Assembly: GCA_030649305.1 (NCBI GenBank)
Contig: JAUSFV010000028.1
Span: 1-38,539 of the forward strand
Length of the DNA: 38,539 bases
Reading direction: 5' to 3'
Origin: a bacterium
Lineage (GTDB): Bacteria > Patescibacteriota > Minisyncoccia > Sungbacterales > GWA2-42-14
A model generated the notes under the pieces. It saw only the letters and a program-made list of their open reading frames with translations. It searched no databases and was not told where the DNA came from. Positions 1-9,108 of this stretch are shown in pieces (the stretch's first letter is position 1; each line of letters opens with the position of its first letter). The position numbers were made by a program, and so were the translations under genes.

Positions 1-912
1 ATTTGCGGCATCCAGTATCCGTTTTGTGGAGCGGTAGTTTTCATCCAGTATGATGATTTTTGCTTCGGGCCAGTCCTTTTCAAAATTTAAAATATTTCTG
101 AAGTCAGCGTTGCGAAAGCTGTAAATGGATTGCGCGTCGTCTCCCACCACGGCGAGGTTGCGATATTTTTTTGCAAGCAGTCGGACCAGCCGGTACTGCG
201 CGGTATTTGTATCTTGATATTCGTCCACATGAATATATCGGAAGCGGTCCTGATATGTTTCAAGAATATCGGGATGCGTTTCAAAAAGTTCCACAGCCTT
301 CATGACGAGGTCGTCAAAGTCAAGCGCGTTTGCATCCATAAGGTGCTTTTGATATTGGGCGTATATTTTATAAACCGTTTGCGGGAAGGGTTCACTTGAA
401 TGTTTTCCTTCAAATGCTTCGGGCGCGATGCATTCGCTCTTGAGGCGCGAGATCATGTGGCCGATCATCCCGGGGGAAAATTGTTTTATATTGATATCAA
501 GCTCTTTCATCGTTTCTTTCAGAAGCCCGAGCGAATCATCTTCGTCATAAATCGTAAAATATTTCGTGAACCCAAGTTTTGTTGCTTCATTGCGGAGTAT
601 GCGAACGCAAAAAGCATGGAAGGTGCCAACATACGGCAGGGCGTCAGTCGCAAAGCGCGCGTCGTTTGGCGATTCGCGCTTAGCGCTTAGCAGGGAGCGC
701 ACACGACTTCTCATCTCGTCCGCCGCTTTGTTTGTGAAGGTAATGGCAAGAATGTTCTCAGGTCCGATGCCTTGCGAGATAAGATGGGCGATCCGATGGG
801 TAAGGGCCTTGGTTTTACCCGAACCTGCGCCCGCGATAATTAAAAGCGGACCCTCGGTTGCGAGGACCGCCTCTTTTTGCTGCTGGTTAAGGTCTTTGAG
901 GACGGCGTCCAT
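1..912 (-). CDS. uvrD: UvrD/PcrA-family superfamily I DNA helicase, N-terminal part (truncated by window edge)
   Basis: Reverse-strand reading from ATG at 912 is open to the edge: MDAVLKDLNQQQKEAVLATEGPLLIIAGAGSGKTKALTHRIAHLI...ITFTNKAADEMR...DFDDLV...VDEYQDTN...VVGDDAQSIYSFRNAD. Walker A, DEYQDTN and GDDxQSIY motifs present. Missing from the ORF track because it runs off the window. Confidence 0.95.
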   Translation of the reverse strand, partial: MDAVLKDLNQQQKEAVLATEGPLLIIAGAGSGKTKALTHRIAHLISQGIGPENILAITFTNKAADEMRSRVRSLLSAKRESPNDARFATDALPYVGTFHAFCVRILRNEATKLGFTKYFTIYDEDDSLGLLKETMKELDINIKQFSPGMIGHMISRLKSECIAPEAFEGKHSSEPFPQTVYKIYAQYQKHLMDANALDFDDLVMKAVELFETHPDILETYQDRFRYIHVDEYQDTNTAQYRLVRLLAKKYRNLAVVGDDAQSIYSFRNADFRNILNFEKDWPEAKIIILDENYRSTKRILDAAN

Positions 913-1203
913 GCTGAAAGCATATCTTAGAATTTAGAATCTAGAAAGTAGAATGTAGAATGACGAAAATGCTTTGTTTTTCTTTCGTTTTTCTTCTACT
1001 TTTTATTTTCTACTCTCTACATTCTTTAAAGTTTTCCTGTGGACAAGCGGGTTGTCTTCCCGGCTCCAGCGAGGTAGGATAAAGGCAAGACTTTATCGGT
1101 CGTTTTTTATTGTCTGAGTGGTTAAAACGCAAGTAAAACCTTCATTTTCTAGAGAAAAAACATTATCAGAAACTTCTCTTTCCCGCTACGGAGCGTTGGT
1201 TCG

Positions 1204-2328
1204 TTGGTTGGCACACCGCGGCGGGGTATCAAAATTGAAAAAAAGCCTATCTTTACGCTTCTTTTCCAAAAGGAGCTTTTGTCATTTTTGGGGATATTTT
1301 TTGGTTTTTCTCTTATAATTTCTTTTCCCGTGAGCGCACATGCGGGGTTTTTTAGTGATATTGTTGACTTTTTCAGCGGTTCGGAAACCGGAGAAGAGGC
1401 ATCCCTTCTTTCTTCTCCCTTTATCCAAGAATTGGAAGCGGCAGAGCCGCCGGAGTCGTCGTTCGCTCAAAAAAATGAATTGCCTGCCGGAGGAAAACCG
1501 GATGTGCCCGCGCTGGTACTTCTGCAGGAGAGCGCCCTGGTTGCTCCCTCCAACCCGCTCGGGAGAATTGAGGACGGTATCGGGGGATCCGACCTAATCT
1601 ATCTCTATACGGTAAGCGAGGGTGATACGCTTTCTTCTATCGCGCGGCGGTTTCAGGTTTCCGTGAATACGATTCTTTGGGCGAATGAAATTAAAAATTC
1701 GCGGAGCATCAAGGCGGGCGATAAACTTGTCATTCTCCCCGTAACGGGGATTCAATACGAAGTGAAAAAAGGCGATACCATTTCTACCATTGCAAAAAAA
1801 TATAAAGGGAACGAAGAGGACATTCTGGCGTTTAATGGCCTCCTGCCGGGCGATTCGCTTGAAGCGGGAAGCGAAATTATTATTCCCGACGGTGAAATTC
1901 AAATTCAAATCGTAGCGCCCTCATCCGCGCCGTCTTATATCGGCCGCCTTCCCGAAATTTTTGGATACTATATGCGTCCGATTGCGGGTGGCAGAAACCC
2001 CCGTGTTACAAAAAAGAACCCGCAAGGGATTCATGGAAATAATGGTGTTGATATTGCGATTGCCTGCGGAACGTCGATTGTAGCATCGGCCCAGGGTACG
2101 GTGATTGTTGCGCGTTCATCCGGCTGGAACGGAGGGTACGGACGCTATGTGGTTATCGCACATCCGAACGGAACGCAAACACTCTACGGCCACGACAGCA
2201 GAGTTCTCGTATCGGTTGGTCAGAGCGTTGCACAGGGACAGCAAATCGCAACCGTGGGTTCTACGGGCAACTCAACCGGATGCCATGTTCATTTTGAAGT
2301 GAGAGGAGCGAAGAATCCGGTATGGTAG
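1204..2328 (+). CDS. Secreted LysM (two copies) plus M23-family peptidase
   Basis: Two LysM motifs (YTVSEGDTLSSIARRFQVSVNTILWAN; YEVKKGDTISTIAKKYKGNEEDILAFN) followed by an M23 domain (GVDIAIACGTSIVASAQGTV...HPNGTQTLYGHDS...GSTGNSTGCHVHFEVR). N-terminal hydrophobic segment. Start codon uncertain. Confidence 0.9.
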   Translation: MVGTPRRGIKIEKKPIFTLLFQKELLSFLGIFFGFSLIISFPVSAHAGFFSDIVDFFSGSETGEEASLLSSPFIQELEAAEPPESSFAQKNELPAGGKPDVPALVLLQESALVAPSNPLGRIEDGIGGSDLIYLYTVSEGDTLSSIARRFQVSVNTILWANEIKNSRSIKAGDKLVILPVTGIQYEVKKGDTISTIAKKYKGNEEDILAFNGLLPGDSLEAGSEIIIPDGEIQIQIVAPSSAPSYIGRLPEIFGYYMRPIAGGRNPRVTKKNPQGIHGNNGVDIAIACGTSIVASAQGTVIVARSSGWNGGYGRYVVIAHPNGTQTLYGHDSRVLVSVGQSVAQGQQIATVGSTGNSTGCHVHFEVRGAKNPVW

Positions 2329-2360
2329 AAGCTTGTAGGAATTAGCTTGTAGCTAGTTTT

Positions 2361-3887
2361 CTAATCTTGTCTTGGTCGGTACTGTAATGCTTCTGCAACG
2401 TCTGATACTAAAATCTCCTCGTGTCCTTCCAGGTCCGCAATGGTGCGGGCCGTTTTTATTGTGCGAAAGTATGCTCTTGGCGACATGTTGTGCTGGTGAT
2501 ACGCGCGCTCAAGCGTTTTTTGTACGTCGGGCGCAATTGTGCAGAATTTTTTAATGTCCTTCAGCCCCATTTCGCTGTTGGTAAGTATGGTGGTGCCGGC
2601 AAATCGCTCTTTCTGCCGCGCGCGCGCCGATTCGGTGCTTACGCGTACCTCTTTACTCGTTTTGCCGTCGGGTGCTCCCTCCAATTTTTCATATTCAATG
2701 TGCGGTACCTCAAGGCACATATCAATGCGGTCCAAAATCGGTCCCGAAATTTTCTTGCGATATTTTCCGATGGCGCCCGGGGAGCACGCGCAATCCTTTT
2801 TGGGGTTGCGGTAATTGCCGCAGGGGCAGGGGTTCATGGTGGCGATAAAGATGAATGACGCGGGAAACGAAATCGCGCCTTGTGCCCGTGCCACGGTGAT
2901 TGTTTTATCTTCCAGGGGTTGCCGCAACGCTTCCATCACGGGGCGTTGGAATTCGGGAAACTCATCAAGAAATAATACGCCGCGGTGCGCCAAGGTCATC
3001 TCGCCCGGGCGCAGGGATGCTCCGCCGCCCGTGATGGCAACCGATGACGCGGTATGGTGCGGGTTGCGGAACGGACGCTCGCGAATACACGAATCCATAT
3101 CTTTTAAAAGTCCCGCGACGCTATAAATGGAAGTAACTTCAATAATTTCGTCGCGCGTCATTGCGGGTAAAATTGAGGGAAGCGCTTTTGCAAGAATTGT
3201 TTTCCCCGTGCCGGGCGGCCCCTCAAACAAGAGATTGTGTCCGCCGGCTGCCGCAATTTCAAGAGCGCGTTTTGCCGCCTCCTGTCCGCGGATATGTACG
3301 AGGTCGTAATCCCATTCTTTCTCTTCCGTATTCCATGCGGGCGCCGAGTATGGCTCTTTTGTCGCGGTGCCCTCAAGCACGCCGAGAAGTTCTTTTAAAT
3401 GTTCCACTTCAAAAATGGTAACGCCCTCAATTAGGCTTGCTTCAGCACCGTTTCCTTTTGGAAGAAAAATTGTATTAAAGCCAAGTTTCTTTGCTGATAC
3501 GGCAATGGGGAGGGCGCCTTTTACGGGTTTAATCGCGCCATCAAGCCCAAGCTCTCCGATAAACATTTTTTTCTCCGGAGCAAATTGCGTCTGCCCTGAC
3601 GCGAGTAAAAATCCGAGGGCAATGGGCACGTCAAAGGCGGGACCTTCTTTTTTGAGGTCTGCGGGCGCTAAATTAATAATCACGCGCTGGGATTCTTTGT
3701 GTGGGGGCCGTGCGCCTACGTGTTTTACGGCAGAGCCGATGCGCTCGCGCGATTCCTGAATTTCTTTGTCAGCCAAGCCCACAATAGAAAAAATATGCAG
3801 ACCGGGCGATAGGTCCACTTCAATCGTAATCGGTTTTGCATGAAGCCCTACGACTTGCGCGGAGGAGAGTTTAATCATATTCCCCAT
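2361..3887 (-). CDS. comM: YifB/ComM-family Mg-chelatase-like AAA+ ATPase
   Basis: GPPGTGKTILAKALPSILP Walker A, GVLFLDEFPEF Walker B, NPCPCGNY; typical YifB N-terminus (VEVDLSPGLHIFSIVGLADKEIQESRERI). Confidence 0.93.
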   Translation of the reverse strand: MGNMIKLSSAQVVGLHAKPITIEVDLSPGLHIFSIVGLADKEIQESRERIGSAVKHVGARPPHKESQRVIINLAPADLKKEGPAFDVPIALGFLLASGQTQFAPEKKMFIGELGLDGAIKPVKGALPIAVSAKKLGFNTIFLPKGNGAEASLIEGVTIFEVEHLKELLGVLEGTATKEPYSAPAWNTEEKEWDYDLVHIRGQEAAKRALEIAAAGGHNLLFEGPPGTGKTILAKALPSILPAMTRDEIIEVTSIYSVAGLLKDMDSCIRERPFRNPHHTASSVAITGGGASLRPGEMTLAHRGVLFLDEFPEFQRPVMEALRQPLEDKTITVARAQGAISFPASFIFIATMNPCPCGNYRNPKKDCACSPGAIGKYRKKISGPILDRIDMCLEVPHIEYEKLEGAPDGKTSKEVRVSTESARARQKERFAGTTILTNSEMGLKDIKKFCTIAPDVQKTLERAYHQHNMSPRAYFRTIKTARTIADLEGHEEILVSDVAEALQYRPRQD

Positions 3888-3943
3888 TGGTAGCAGAGTG
3901 GCGGGAGGGTGTCAAAACCTAAGATTTATTCGTAATAAAAAAA

Positions 3944-3960
3944 CCGAGAAATGTTCTCGG
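3944..3960 (-). terminator. Rho-independent terminator after the 3970-4365 gene
   Basis: ccgagaa-atg-ttctcgg hairpin; on the minus strand followed by ttttttta. Confidence 0.75.
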
Positions 3961-3969
3961 ATATAATTT

Positions 3970-4365
3970 TTAATGTCTTGACCAATTAATTTTTATTTTC
4001 GGCGCATGTTTTTCAAGAAATGGCCAAATGATGATATACCAAAACGTGCCAAGCCCCCAGAGCGCTCCCCAGCTTACGAGGAAGTTGAGAATTGAAAAAA
4101 TATTCCACCCTCCGATATTCCACAAAATATCAAAAAGATATCTGAAGATAAGCGGGCGGTACAGAAATGTGAGCACCATTGAGCTCCAGCCGATAAGGCA
4201 AAAGGCGCATTTGGATGCGTATCCGGTCCACGGGTGAATCCGGTCGCAATATTTTCTTACGGGTTCGGTCATTACCGACTTTGCAATATAGATTGCGCAT
4301 ATCGCTATCGCGGGAGCAAGAAACATGACGCGCAGGAGATTTTCCAGAAGATTGCAGGATGGCAT
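3970..4365 (-). CDS. Small multi-TM membrane protein, possibly DUF1360-like (KCAFCLIGW motif)
   Basis: 131 aa, several hydrophobic helices; SD gaggag upstream; TTGACC-N17-TACAAA promoter-like sequence on the minus strand. Confidence 0.6.
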   Translation of the reverse strand: MPSCNLLENLLRVMFLAPAIAICAIYIAKSVMTEPVRKYCDRIHPWTGYASKCAFCLIGWSSMVLTFLYRPLIFRYLFDILWNIGGWNIFSILNFLVSWGALWGLGTFWYIIIWPFLEKHAPKIKINWSRH

Positions 4366-4440
4366 TGTTATGCTCCTCTGTTTTGATGTTTAAGGATCGT
4401 TGAGGTCATTTGTAGCAAAAATACGGCGCGGGGTCAAGAA

Positions 4441-4460
4441 AAAAGCCCGCGCGGGCTTTT
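4441..4460 (-). terminator. Rho-independent terminator (potentially bidirectional)
   Basis: aaaagcccgcgcgggctttttt hairpin just after the 4481-5350 minus gene. Confidence 0.7.
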
Positions 4461-4480
4461 TTGATTCATGTCTTTCTTGG

Positions 4481-5350
4481 TCAGTTTGTCTCAAATAGTC
4501 GGTTAATAATAACCTCCATTGCTTTTTCGGAAGTGGTGATTACCAAATATTTTTTTACGTTAAACAGGAAATAGCCGACACCTAAGTCCTCCGAGCGCGA
4601 GAGCGAAAGAAAACGATAGTTGATATTGCGATAACTCTTATCCACAAAAACGCCAATAGCTGACTCGGGAAGCTGTCCCAAGAAAAAGGGTTCCAGGTCG
4701 CGTTGAATGGTCGGTTCCCACGCGAGCATTTGTTGTAAAGAGCGCGCGCCGTCTTTTGAAAGAAAGAGTGCGCCGAATCGCGTTGCCCCGTTGTCGGAAT
4801 ATAAAAACGGGTGAAGGGCTGAAGTGTGGTTTGTGTAAAATTCGGGCGGGGGTTTGGCGCCAATTGCTTTGAAGAACGTTTCGGGGATAAAGAGAATCGC
4901 ACCCTCCGCTTCCAGTATCCGCATATCAAGTTTTGTTACGATGCCGTCGCGCTCATTATCTTCGCCGAGTGCCTGAAGGTTTCGTATGAGATCTGTATTG
5001 CTCCGTGCCAAAACCGTTTTTGTTTTTTCTGCAGCAAAAATGGATTTTGGCGGCGTGATGATGCTGCCCCCGCCGTTTGTTTCTCCTTCGCTAAAATATC
5101 GGAATGTCCAATATCCTCCCCCGCCGAGAATAAGTAATATCGCAAGCGCTGCTACAAGCGGCAGCCATCGCGGTTTTGATTTTAATTTATAGCCCGGTTC
5201 CTGCGCTAATCCATCTGGCCTCATTTCCTGCGTCAAGATGGAAAGCAGAGAGGGCTTTGTTTCTTTGAGGTAATCCGCGACATCGGTCTTCATGGTTCTA
5301 ATTCCAGCTTCCCCTTTTGCGGCCTCTTCTTTTTTGAGTTCTTCAGGCAT
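4481..5350 (-). CDS. Hypothetical single-TM membrane protein
   Basis: 289 aa; acidic N-terminus, one TM helix (WLPLVAALAILLILGGGGYWTF), globular C-terminal region. Confidence 0.75.
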   Translation of the reverse strand: MPEELKKEEAAKGEAGIRTMKTDVADYLKETKPSLLSILTQEMRPDGLAQEPGYKLKSKPRWLPLVAALAILLILGGGGYWTFRYFSEGETNGGGSIITPPKSIFAAEKTKTVLARSNTDLIRNLQALGEDNERDGIVTKLDMRILEAEGAILFIPETFFKAIGAKPPPEFYTNHTSALHPFLYSDNGATRFGALFLSKDGARSLQQMLAWEPTIQRDLEPFFLGQLPESAIGVFVDKSYRNINYRFLSLSRSEDLGVGYFLFNVKKYLVITTSEKAMEVIINRLFETN

Positions 5351-5384
5351 AGCACAAAAATTCTAAATCCTAAATCCGAAATCC

Positions 5385-5509
5385 CGATTTTGTCTCCGCA
5401 ACACGGAGCGACAAAATCGAGGATCCTCGATTCGTCCATCGTGTTCTGCACGAGACGAATCGGGACAAATTTTAAATTCTCCGCCGAAGGCGGATCCGCC
5501 TTCGGCGGA
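5385..5509. repeat. Cluster of three strong palindromes between the pnp stop and the 4481-5350 start
   Basis: cgattttgtc/gacaaaatcg; cgattcgtc/gacgaatcg; perfect 30-bp palindrome tccgccgaaggcggatccgccttcggcgga (5480-5509). Confidence 0.85.
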
Positions 5510-5557
5510 AAAAATTCAAACGCGCCAAGCCCGCATTTTTTCGTGTTAGTTTAGAGT

Positions 5558-7687
5558 TTAGAATTTCGGATTTTTCTCAGGAGGATATCTCCCCGGAACT
5601 CGCTTCAATGACAAATTAATTCTTCCCTGATCATCAATCTCTTTTACGAGCACAGGAATGACATCTCCTATCTTTACTATATCAGTTACCCTCTCTACCC
5701 GCCACGGGGCGAGTTCCGAAATATGCACCATGCCCTCTTGTCTGGGCGCCACTTCCACCATCACCCCGAATTCAAAGACGCGCGTCACTTTTCCTTCAAG
5801 CAATTCACCCGCTTTGATTTCTTTTGTTACGTTTTTTACCAGGGCAAGCGCTTTGTCCATTCCCTCTTTATTGTCGGAAGTAATAAAGACCGTGCCGTCG
5901 TCTTCAATATCAATTTGCACACCGGTCTCGGCAATAATGCCATTGATGATTTTTCCGCCGGGGCCGATGAGCGCCCCGATTTTTTCAGGATTAATTTTAA
6001 GGACAATAATGCGCGGGGCGTTCGGGGAAAGGTCGGGGCGGTGCTCTGCGATGGCTTCCGACATTACGGCAAGAATTTCTTCGCGGGCTTTTCGTGTCTG
6101 CGCGAATGTTTCTTTAATCATACGCATGGTGACACCCTCAATTTTTACGTCCATCTGGAGTGCGGTAATACCGTCTTTGGTGCCCGCCGCTTTAAAATCC
6201 ATATCGCCATGATGGTCTTCGGGACCCTGAATGTCGGTCAAGATTTTATAGTTTTTTCCCGTCTCATCCATCACCAAGCCCATCGCAACCCCGCCAACAT
6301 GTTTTTTAATCGGAACCCCGCCGTCCATCAGTGCAAGTGAAGAGCCGCAGACAGATGCCATGGATGAGGAGCCGTTGGATGAAAGAATTTCGGAAACCAA
6401 ACGAATGGTATATGGAAATTCTTCCCGTGGCGGAAGGAGGGGTGTTACCGCTTTTTGCGCGAGCGCTCCGTGTCCAATTTCTCTGCGTCCCGGCCCGCGC
6501 ATCGGTTTAATTTCGCCGACGGAGAAAGGCGGGAAGTTGTAGTGGTGCAGAAAGCGGCGCTTGGTGCGAACCTCCATGCCCTCAATGATTTGTTCATCCC
6601 CCGGGGCGCCGAGCGTGAGTATGGTGAGCGCCTGTGTCTGTCCGCGAACAAAAAGAGCGGAGCCATGTACGCGCGGGAGTAACGCAATTTCCGCGGAAAG
6701 GTCGCGAAGCTCATCCGGCTTTCGTCCATCCGGGCGTTCGCCTTTTTCAATGATGCGGCGGTGAATAATCGCATTTATTTCTTCTTCAAAAATGTGTTCT
6801 GCCGCAACACGCGAAAATACCTCTGTGTGGTTTTCAGCGCCATCTTTGAGCCATTCTTGTTTAAGGAGAGCAACTTTGTCCTGGCGCAGAACTTTATCGT
6901 GTTCATAAATCGCGTCCTCAAGGCGTTTGGCAAAATGCTTTTTCATTACGTCAATCAGCTCTTTTGGCAATTCAGGGAACGCAATCTTCATTTTTTTGGG
7001 CGCGTGTTTTTCAATGATGGATTTCTGGAACGCGATGAGTTTTCGAAATTCAGCTTCCGCGTGTGCCATTGCCGCGATTACATCATCTTCCGGCGCCTCA
7101 AGCGCCCCGCCCTCAATCATGTTGATTTTGGTTTCTGTTCCTGCAACCACGATATCAAGGTCGGATGCGGCGCGCTCTTCAAATGTTGGGTTTGTAATGA
7201 GCGTGCCATTCGCGCGCCCCACGCGTACTCCCGCAATAGGCCCGCTCCACGGAATCGGGGATAACGCAATTGCAAGAGAAGCCCCAAGCATCGCCGCGAT
7301 GTCGGGGTCGTTTTTTTCATCCATAGAAAGCACGGTAATAACAACTTGCACGTCATTTCGGAGGCGCAAATCAAAGCGCGGGCGGATGGTGCGGTCAATG
7401 AGGCGTGCTACAAGCATTGCTTCTTCCGACGGACGCGTTTCGCGTTTGACAAAACGCGACCCCAAAATTTTTCCTGCCGCATAAAATTTCTCTTCGTATT
7501 CCACCATCAGCGGAAAATAATCACCCCCCTCTTTGGGTTCTTTTCTCATGACGGCGGTGGCAAGCAGGGTGGTGTCGCCGTTTTTAATTAAAACACGGCC
7601 GTGCGCTTGTTCGGCCAGTTTCGTGAGTATGACTTCAAACCGGGAATTGCCCAGTTCGATAGAATATGATGCTTCTTTCTCTTTCAT
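5558..7687 (-). CDS. pnp: Polyribonucleotide nucleotidyltransferase (PNPase)
   Basis: Two RNase PH domains, KH (INPEKIGALIGPGGKIINGIIAETG) and S1 (GELLEGKVTRVFEFGVMVEVAPRQEGMVHISEL). Start chosen at MKEKEASYSIELGNSRFEV (7687); the ORF extends to 7777. Confidence 0.95.
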   Translation of the reverse strand: MKEKEASYSIELGNSRFEVILTKLAEQAHGRVLIKNGDTTLLATAVMRKEPKEGGDYFPLMVEYEEKFYAAGKILGSRFVKRETRPSEEAMLVARLIDRTIRPRFDLRLRNDVQVVITVLSMDEKNDPDIAAMLGASLAIALSPIPWSGPIAGVRVGRANGTLITNPTFEERAASDLDIVVAGTETKINMIEGGALEAPEDDVIAAMAHAEAEFRKLIAFQKSIIEKHAPKKMKIAFPELPKELIDVMKKHFAKRLEDAIYEHDKVLRQDKVALLKQEWLKDGAENHTEVFSRVAAEHIFEEEINAIIHRRIIEKGERPDGRKPDELRDLSAEIALLPRVHGSALFVRGQTQALTILTLGAPGDEQIIEGMEVRTKRRFLHHYNFPPFSVGEIKPMRGPGRREIGHGALAQKAVTPLLPPREEFPYTIRLVSEILSSNGSSSMASVCGSSLALMDGGVPIKKHVGGVAMGLVMDETGKNYKILTDIQGPEDHHGDMDFKAAGTKDGITALQMDVKIEGVTMRMIKETFAQTRKAREEILAVMSEAIAEHRPDLSPNAPRIIVLKINPEKIGALIGPGGKIINGIIAETGVQIDIEDDGTVFITSDNKEGMDKALALVKNVTKEIKAGELLEGKVTRVFEFGVMVEVAPRQEGMVHISELAPWRVERVTDIVKIGDVIPVLVKEIDDQGRINLSLKRVPGRYPPEKNPKF

Positions 7688-7862
7688 ATACTCTTTGCCA
7701 AAACGCAAAGAGAGAGTACGTTCGGGGGTAGGAGGCCTCCGAATTTTTCGTCTTTGGGCGCGATGCTTCGTGCGCAAGGATGAAAAATTCGATTATGGTA
7801 GTGCCTCTTTGTTCCGAGAGTACGTCTTGGTTTGCGTATTTGGTGTTATTTATACATATTAA

Positions 7863-8111
7863 TTAAGTTGTTGGCGGTTTAGCTTGTCGTGTAAAACTAA
7901 TAAGTATTTTGGCTACGAAAACAATAAATATTATAAGCCCAACAACACCCCATATTCTCTCGAGAAACACAGTTCGTTGCTGTGCTTCAAGTTGCATTTT
8001 AAATATATCAATACTTCCTCGGCACATTTCGCTCCCTTCTCCGTATTGGGCGCATATGTCAACGACAGCATTTATCCGTTCTTGATTTTTTGCTATTTCA
8101 CTTCCGTTCAT
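7863..8111 (-). CDS. Small single-TM hypothetical protein
   Basis: 82 aa ORF in line with pnp; C-terminal TM helix. Confidence 0.5.
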   Translation of the reverse strand: MNGSEIAKNQERINAVVDICAQYGEGSEMCRGSIDIFKMQLEAQQRTVFLERIWGVVGLIIFIVFVAKILISFTRQAKPPTT

Positions 8112-8131
8112 TATCGCATTTTTTTATTTGC

Positions 8132-8644
8132 TTATTTCTTACTTCTAATCAAAAATGTTTCCGGTGTTTCTCCAAGGTCGGTAAAATCATCCGCCGCCTC
8201 TTTTAATTTTGCGGATGCGGAGCGTCCGAACGCGATTACTTCAACCTGCTTTCCCTGATTGCGCAGATACTCAATAAGCGGAACATAATCGCCGTCACCC
8301 GACACAATCACCACAACATCCACGGACGGAGAAAGGCGCACCGCGTCAATCGCAAGCCCCACGTCCCAATCTGCCTTTTTCAAACCGCCGGGGAAAATCT
8401 GTAAATCTTTGGTTTTTGTTTCAATGCCGATTTTGGTGAGCGCTTCAAAAAAAGTTTTTTCTTCGCCCGTTTCCGTACTGATGACGTATCCGACTGCGCG
8501 AATCAACTGGCGCCCCGCCGTTGCCTGTTTCAGAACTTCTTTAAAATTCACCCGCGCGTGATACAGGTTCTTTGCCGAGTGGTACATATTCTGCACGTCA
8601 AGCAGTACCGCGACGCGCTGATTTTTGTGTTTGATGACGCTCAT
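8132..8644 (-). CDS. NYN (LabA/DUF88-type, PIN-like) domain protein
   Basis: VAVLLDVQNMYHSA...KADWDVGLAIDAVRL...DVVVIVSGDGDYVPLIEYLRNQGKQVEVIAFG, classic NYN/LabA motifs. Confidence 0.88.
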   Translation of the reverse strand: MSVIKHKNQRVAVLLDVQNMYHSAKNLYHARVNFKEVLKQATAGRQLIRAVGYVISTETGEEKTFFEALTKIGIETKTKDLQIFPGGLKKADWDVGLAIDAVRLSPSVDVVVIVSGDGDYVPLIEYLRNQGKQVEVIAFGRSASAKLKEAADDFTDLGETPETFLIRSKK

Positions 8645-8648
8645 ACGC

Positions 8649-8725
8649 GAACAGCCGCAAACAGATAGCGAACAGACGCTAACAGCTGCTGTTCGTGGCT
8701 GTTCGTCCGCTGTTCGTGTCTGTTT
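8649..8725. repeat. (R)AACAG/CTGTTY mirror array, copy 1
   Basis: gaacag-4-aaacag-5-gaacag-4-taacag-3-ctgttc-4-ctgttc-5-ctgttc-4-ctgttt. Ends 4 nt before the NYN gene ATG (minus strand). Confidence 0.9.
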
Positions 8726-8729
8726 GTGA

Positions 8730-8996
8730 TTATTTCTTTAACCCAAGCTTCTTCACCAATCCCGCGTGTTTCTTCGGATTCGTTTTTGCAAGATAATCAA
8801 GGTGTTTTTTCCGGCGCCCGACCATGCCCAAAAGCCCCCGTCGCGAATGGTTGTCTTTGGGGTGTTTTTTTAAGTGCGCAGCAAGCTTGGTTATTTCTTC
8901 GCTAAGCAGGGCGGCCTGCACTTCGCTTGAGCCAGTATCGGTTTTGTGCGCCTTGAATTTCTCAATAATTTTTGATTTTTGTTTGGTCTGTAACAT
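8730..8996 (-). CDS. rpsO: 30S ribosomal protein S15
   Basis: 88 aa: HKTDTGSSEVQAALLSEEITKLAAHLKKHPKDNHSRRGLLGMVGRRKKHLDYL. Confidence 0.96.
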   Translation of the reverse strand: MLQTKQKSKIIEKFKAHKTDTGSSEVQAALLSEEITKLAAHLKKHPKDNHSRRGLLGMVGRRKKHLDYLAKTNPKKHAGLVKKLGLKK

Positions 8997-9057
8997 ACCG
9001 ATTCATAGTAGCATATACACGATTTTTTTGCAAGAAGTGTGTAATTTGTAGAAAAAA

Positions 9058-9087
9058 GCCCCGACTCTCGTAAAGACGAGTCGGGGC
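9058..9087 (-). terminator. Rho-independent terminator of the 9109-10140 gene
   Basis: gccccgactc...gagtcggggc hairpin followed on the minus strand by ttttttc. Confidence 0.88.
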
Positions 9088-9108
9088 ATGAAAGGATGTT
9101 GTATCCGG

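Noticed and set aside
87-937. Plus-strand and minus-strand ORFs listed at 87-937
   Set aside because: Shadow ORFs antisense to or out of frame with the truncated UvrD/PcrA gene, which has clear motifs.
5658-7484. Several long plus-strand ORFs opposite pnp (184-205 aa)
   Set aside because: Antisense shadows of PNPase codons; no recognisable domains.
8649-8725. Possible CRISPR array from regularly spaced GAACAG motifs
   Set aside because: Motifs are 6 nt with 3-5 nt spacers and switch orientation at the centre; no CRISPR-length repeats or spacers and no cas genes.
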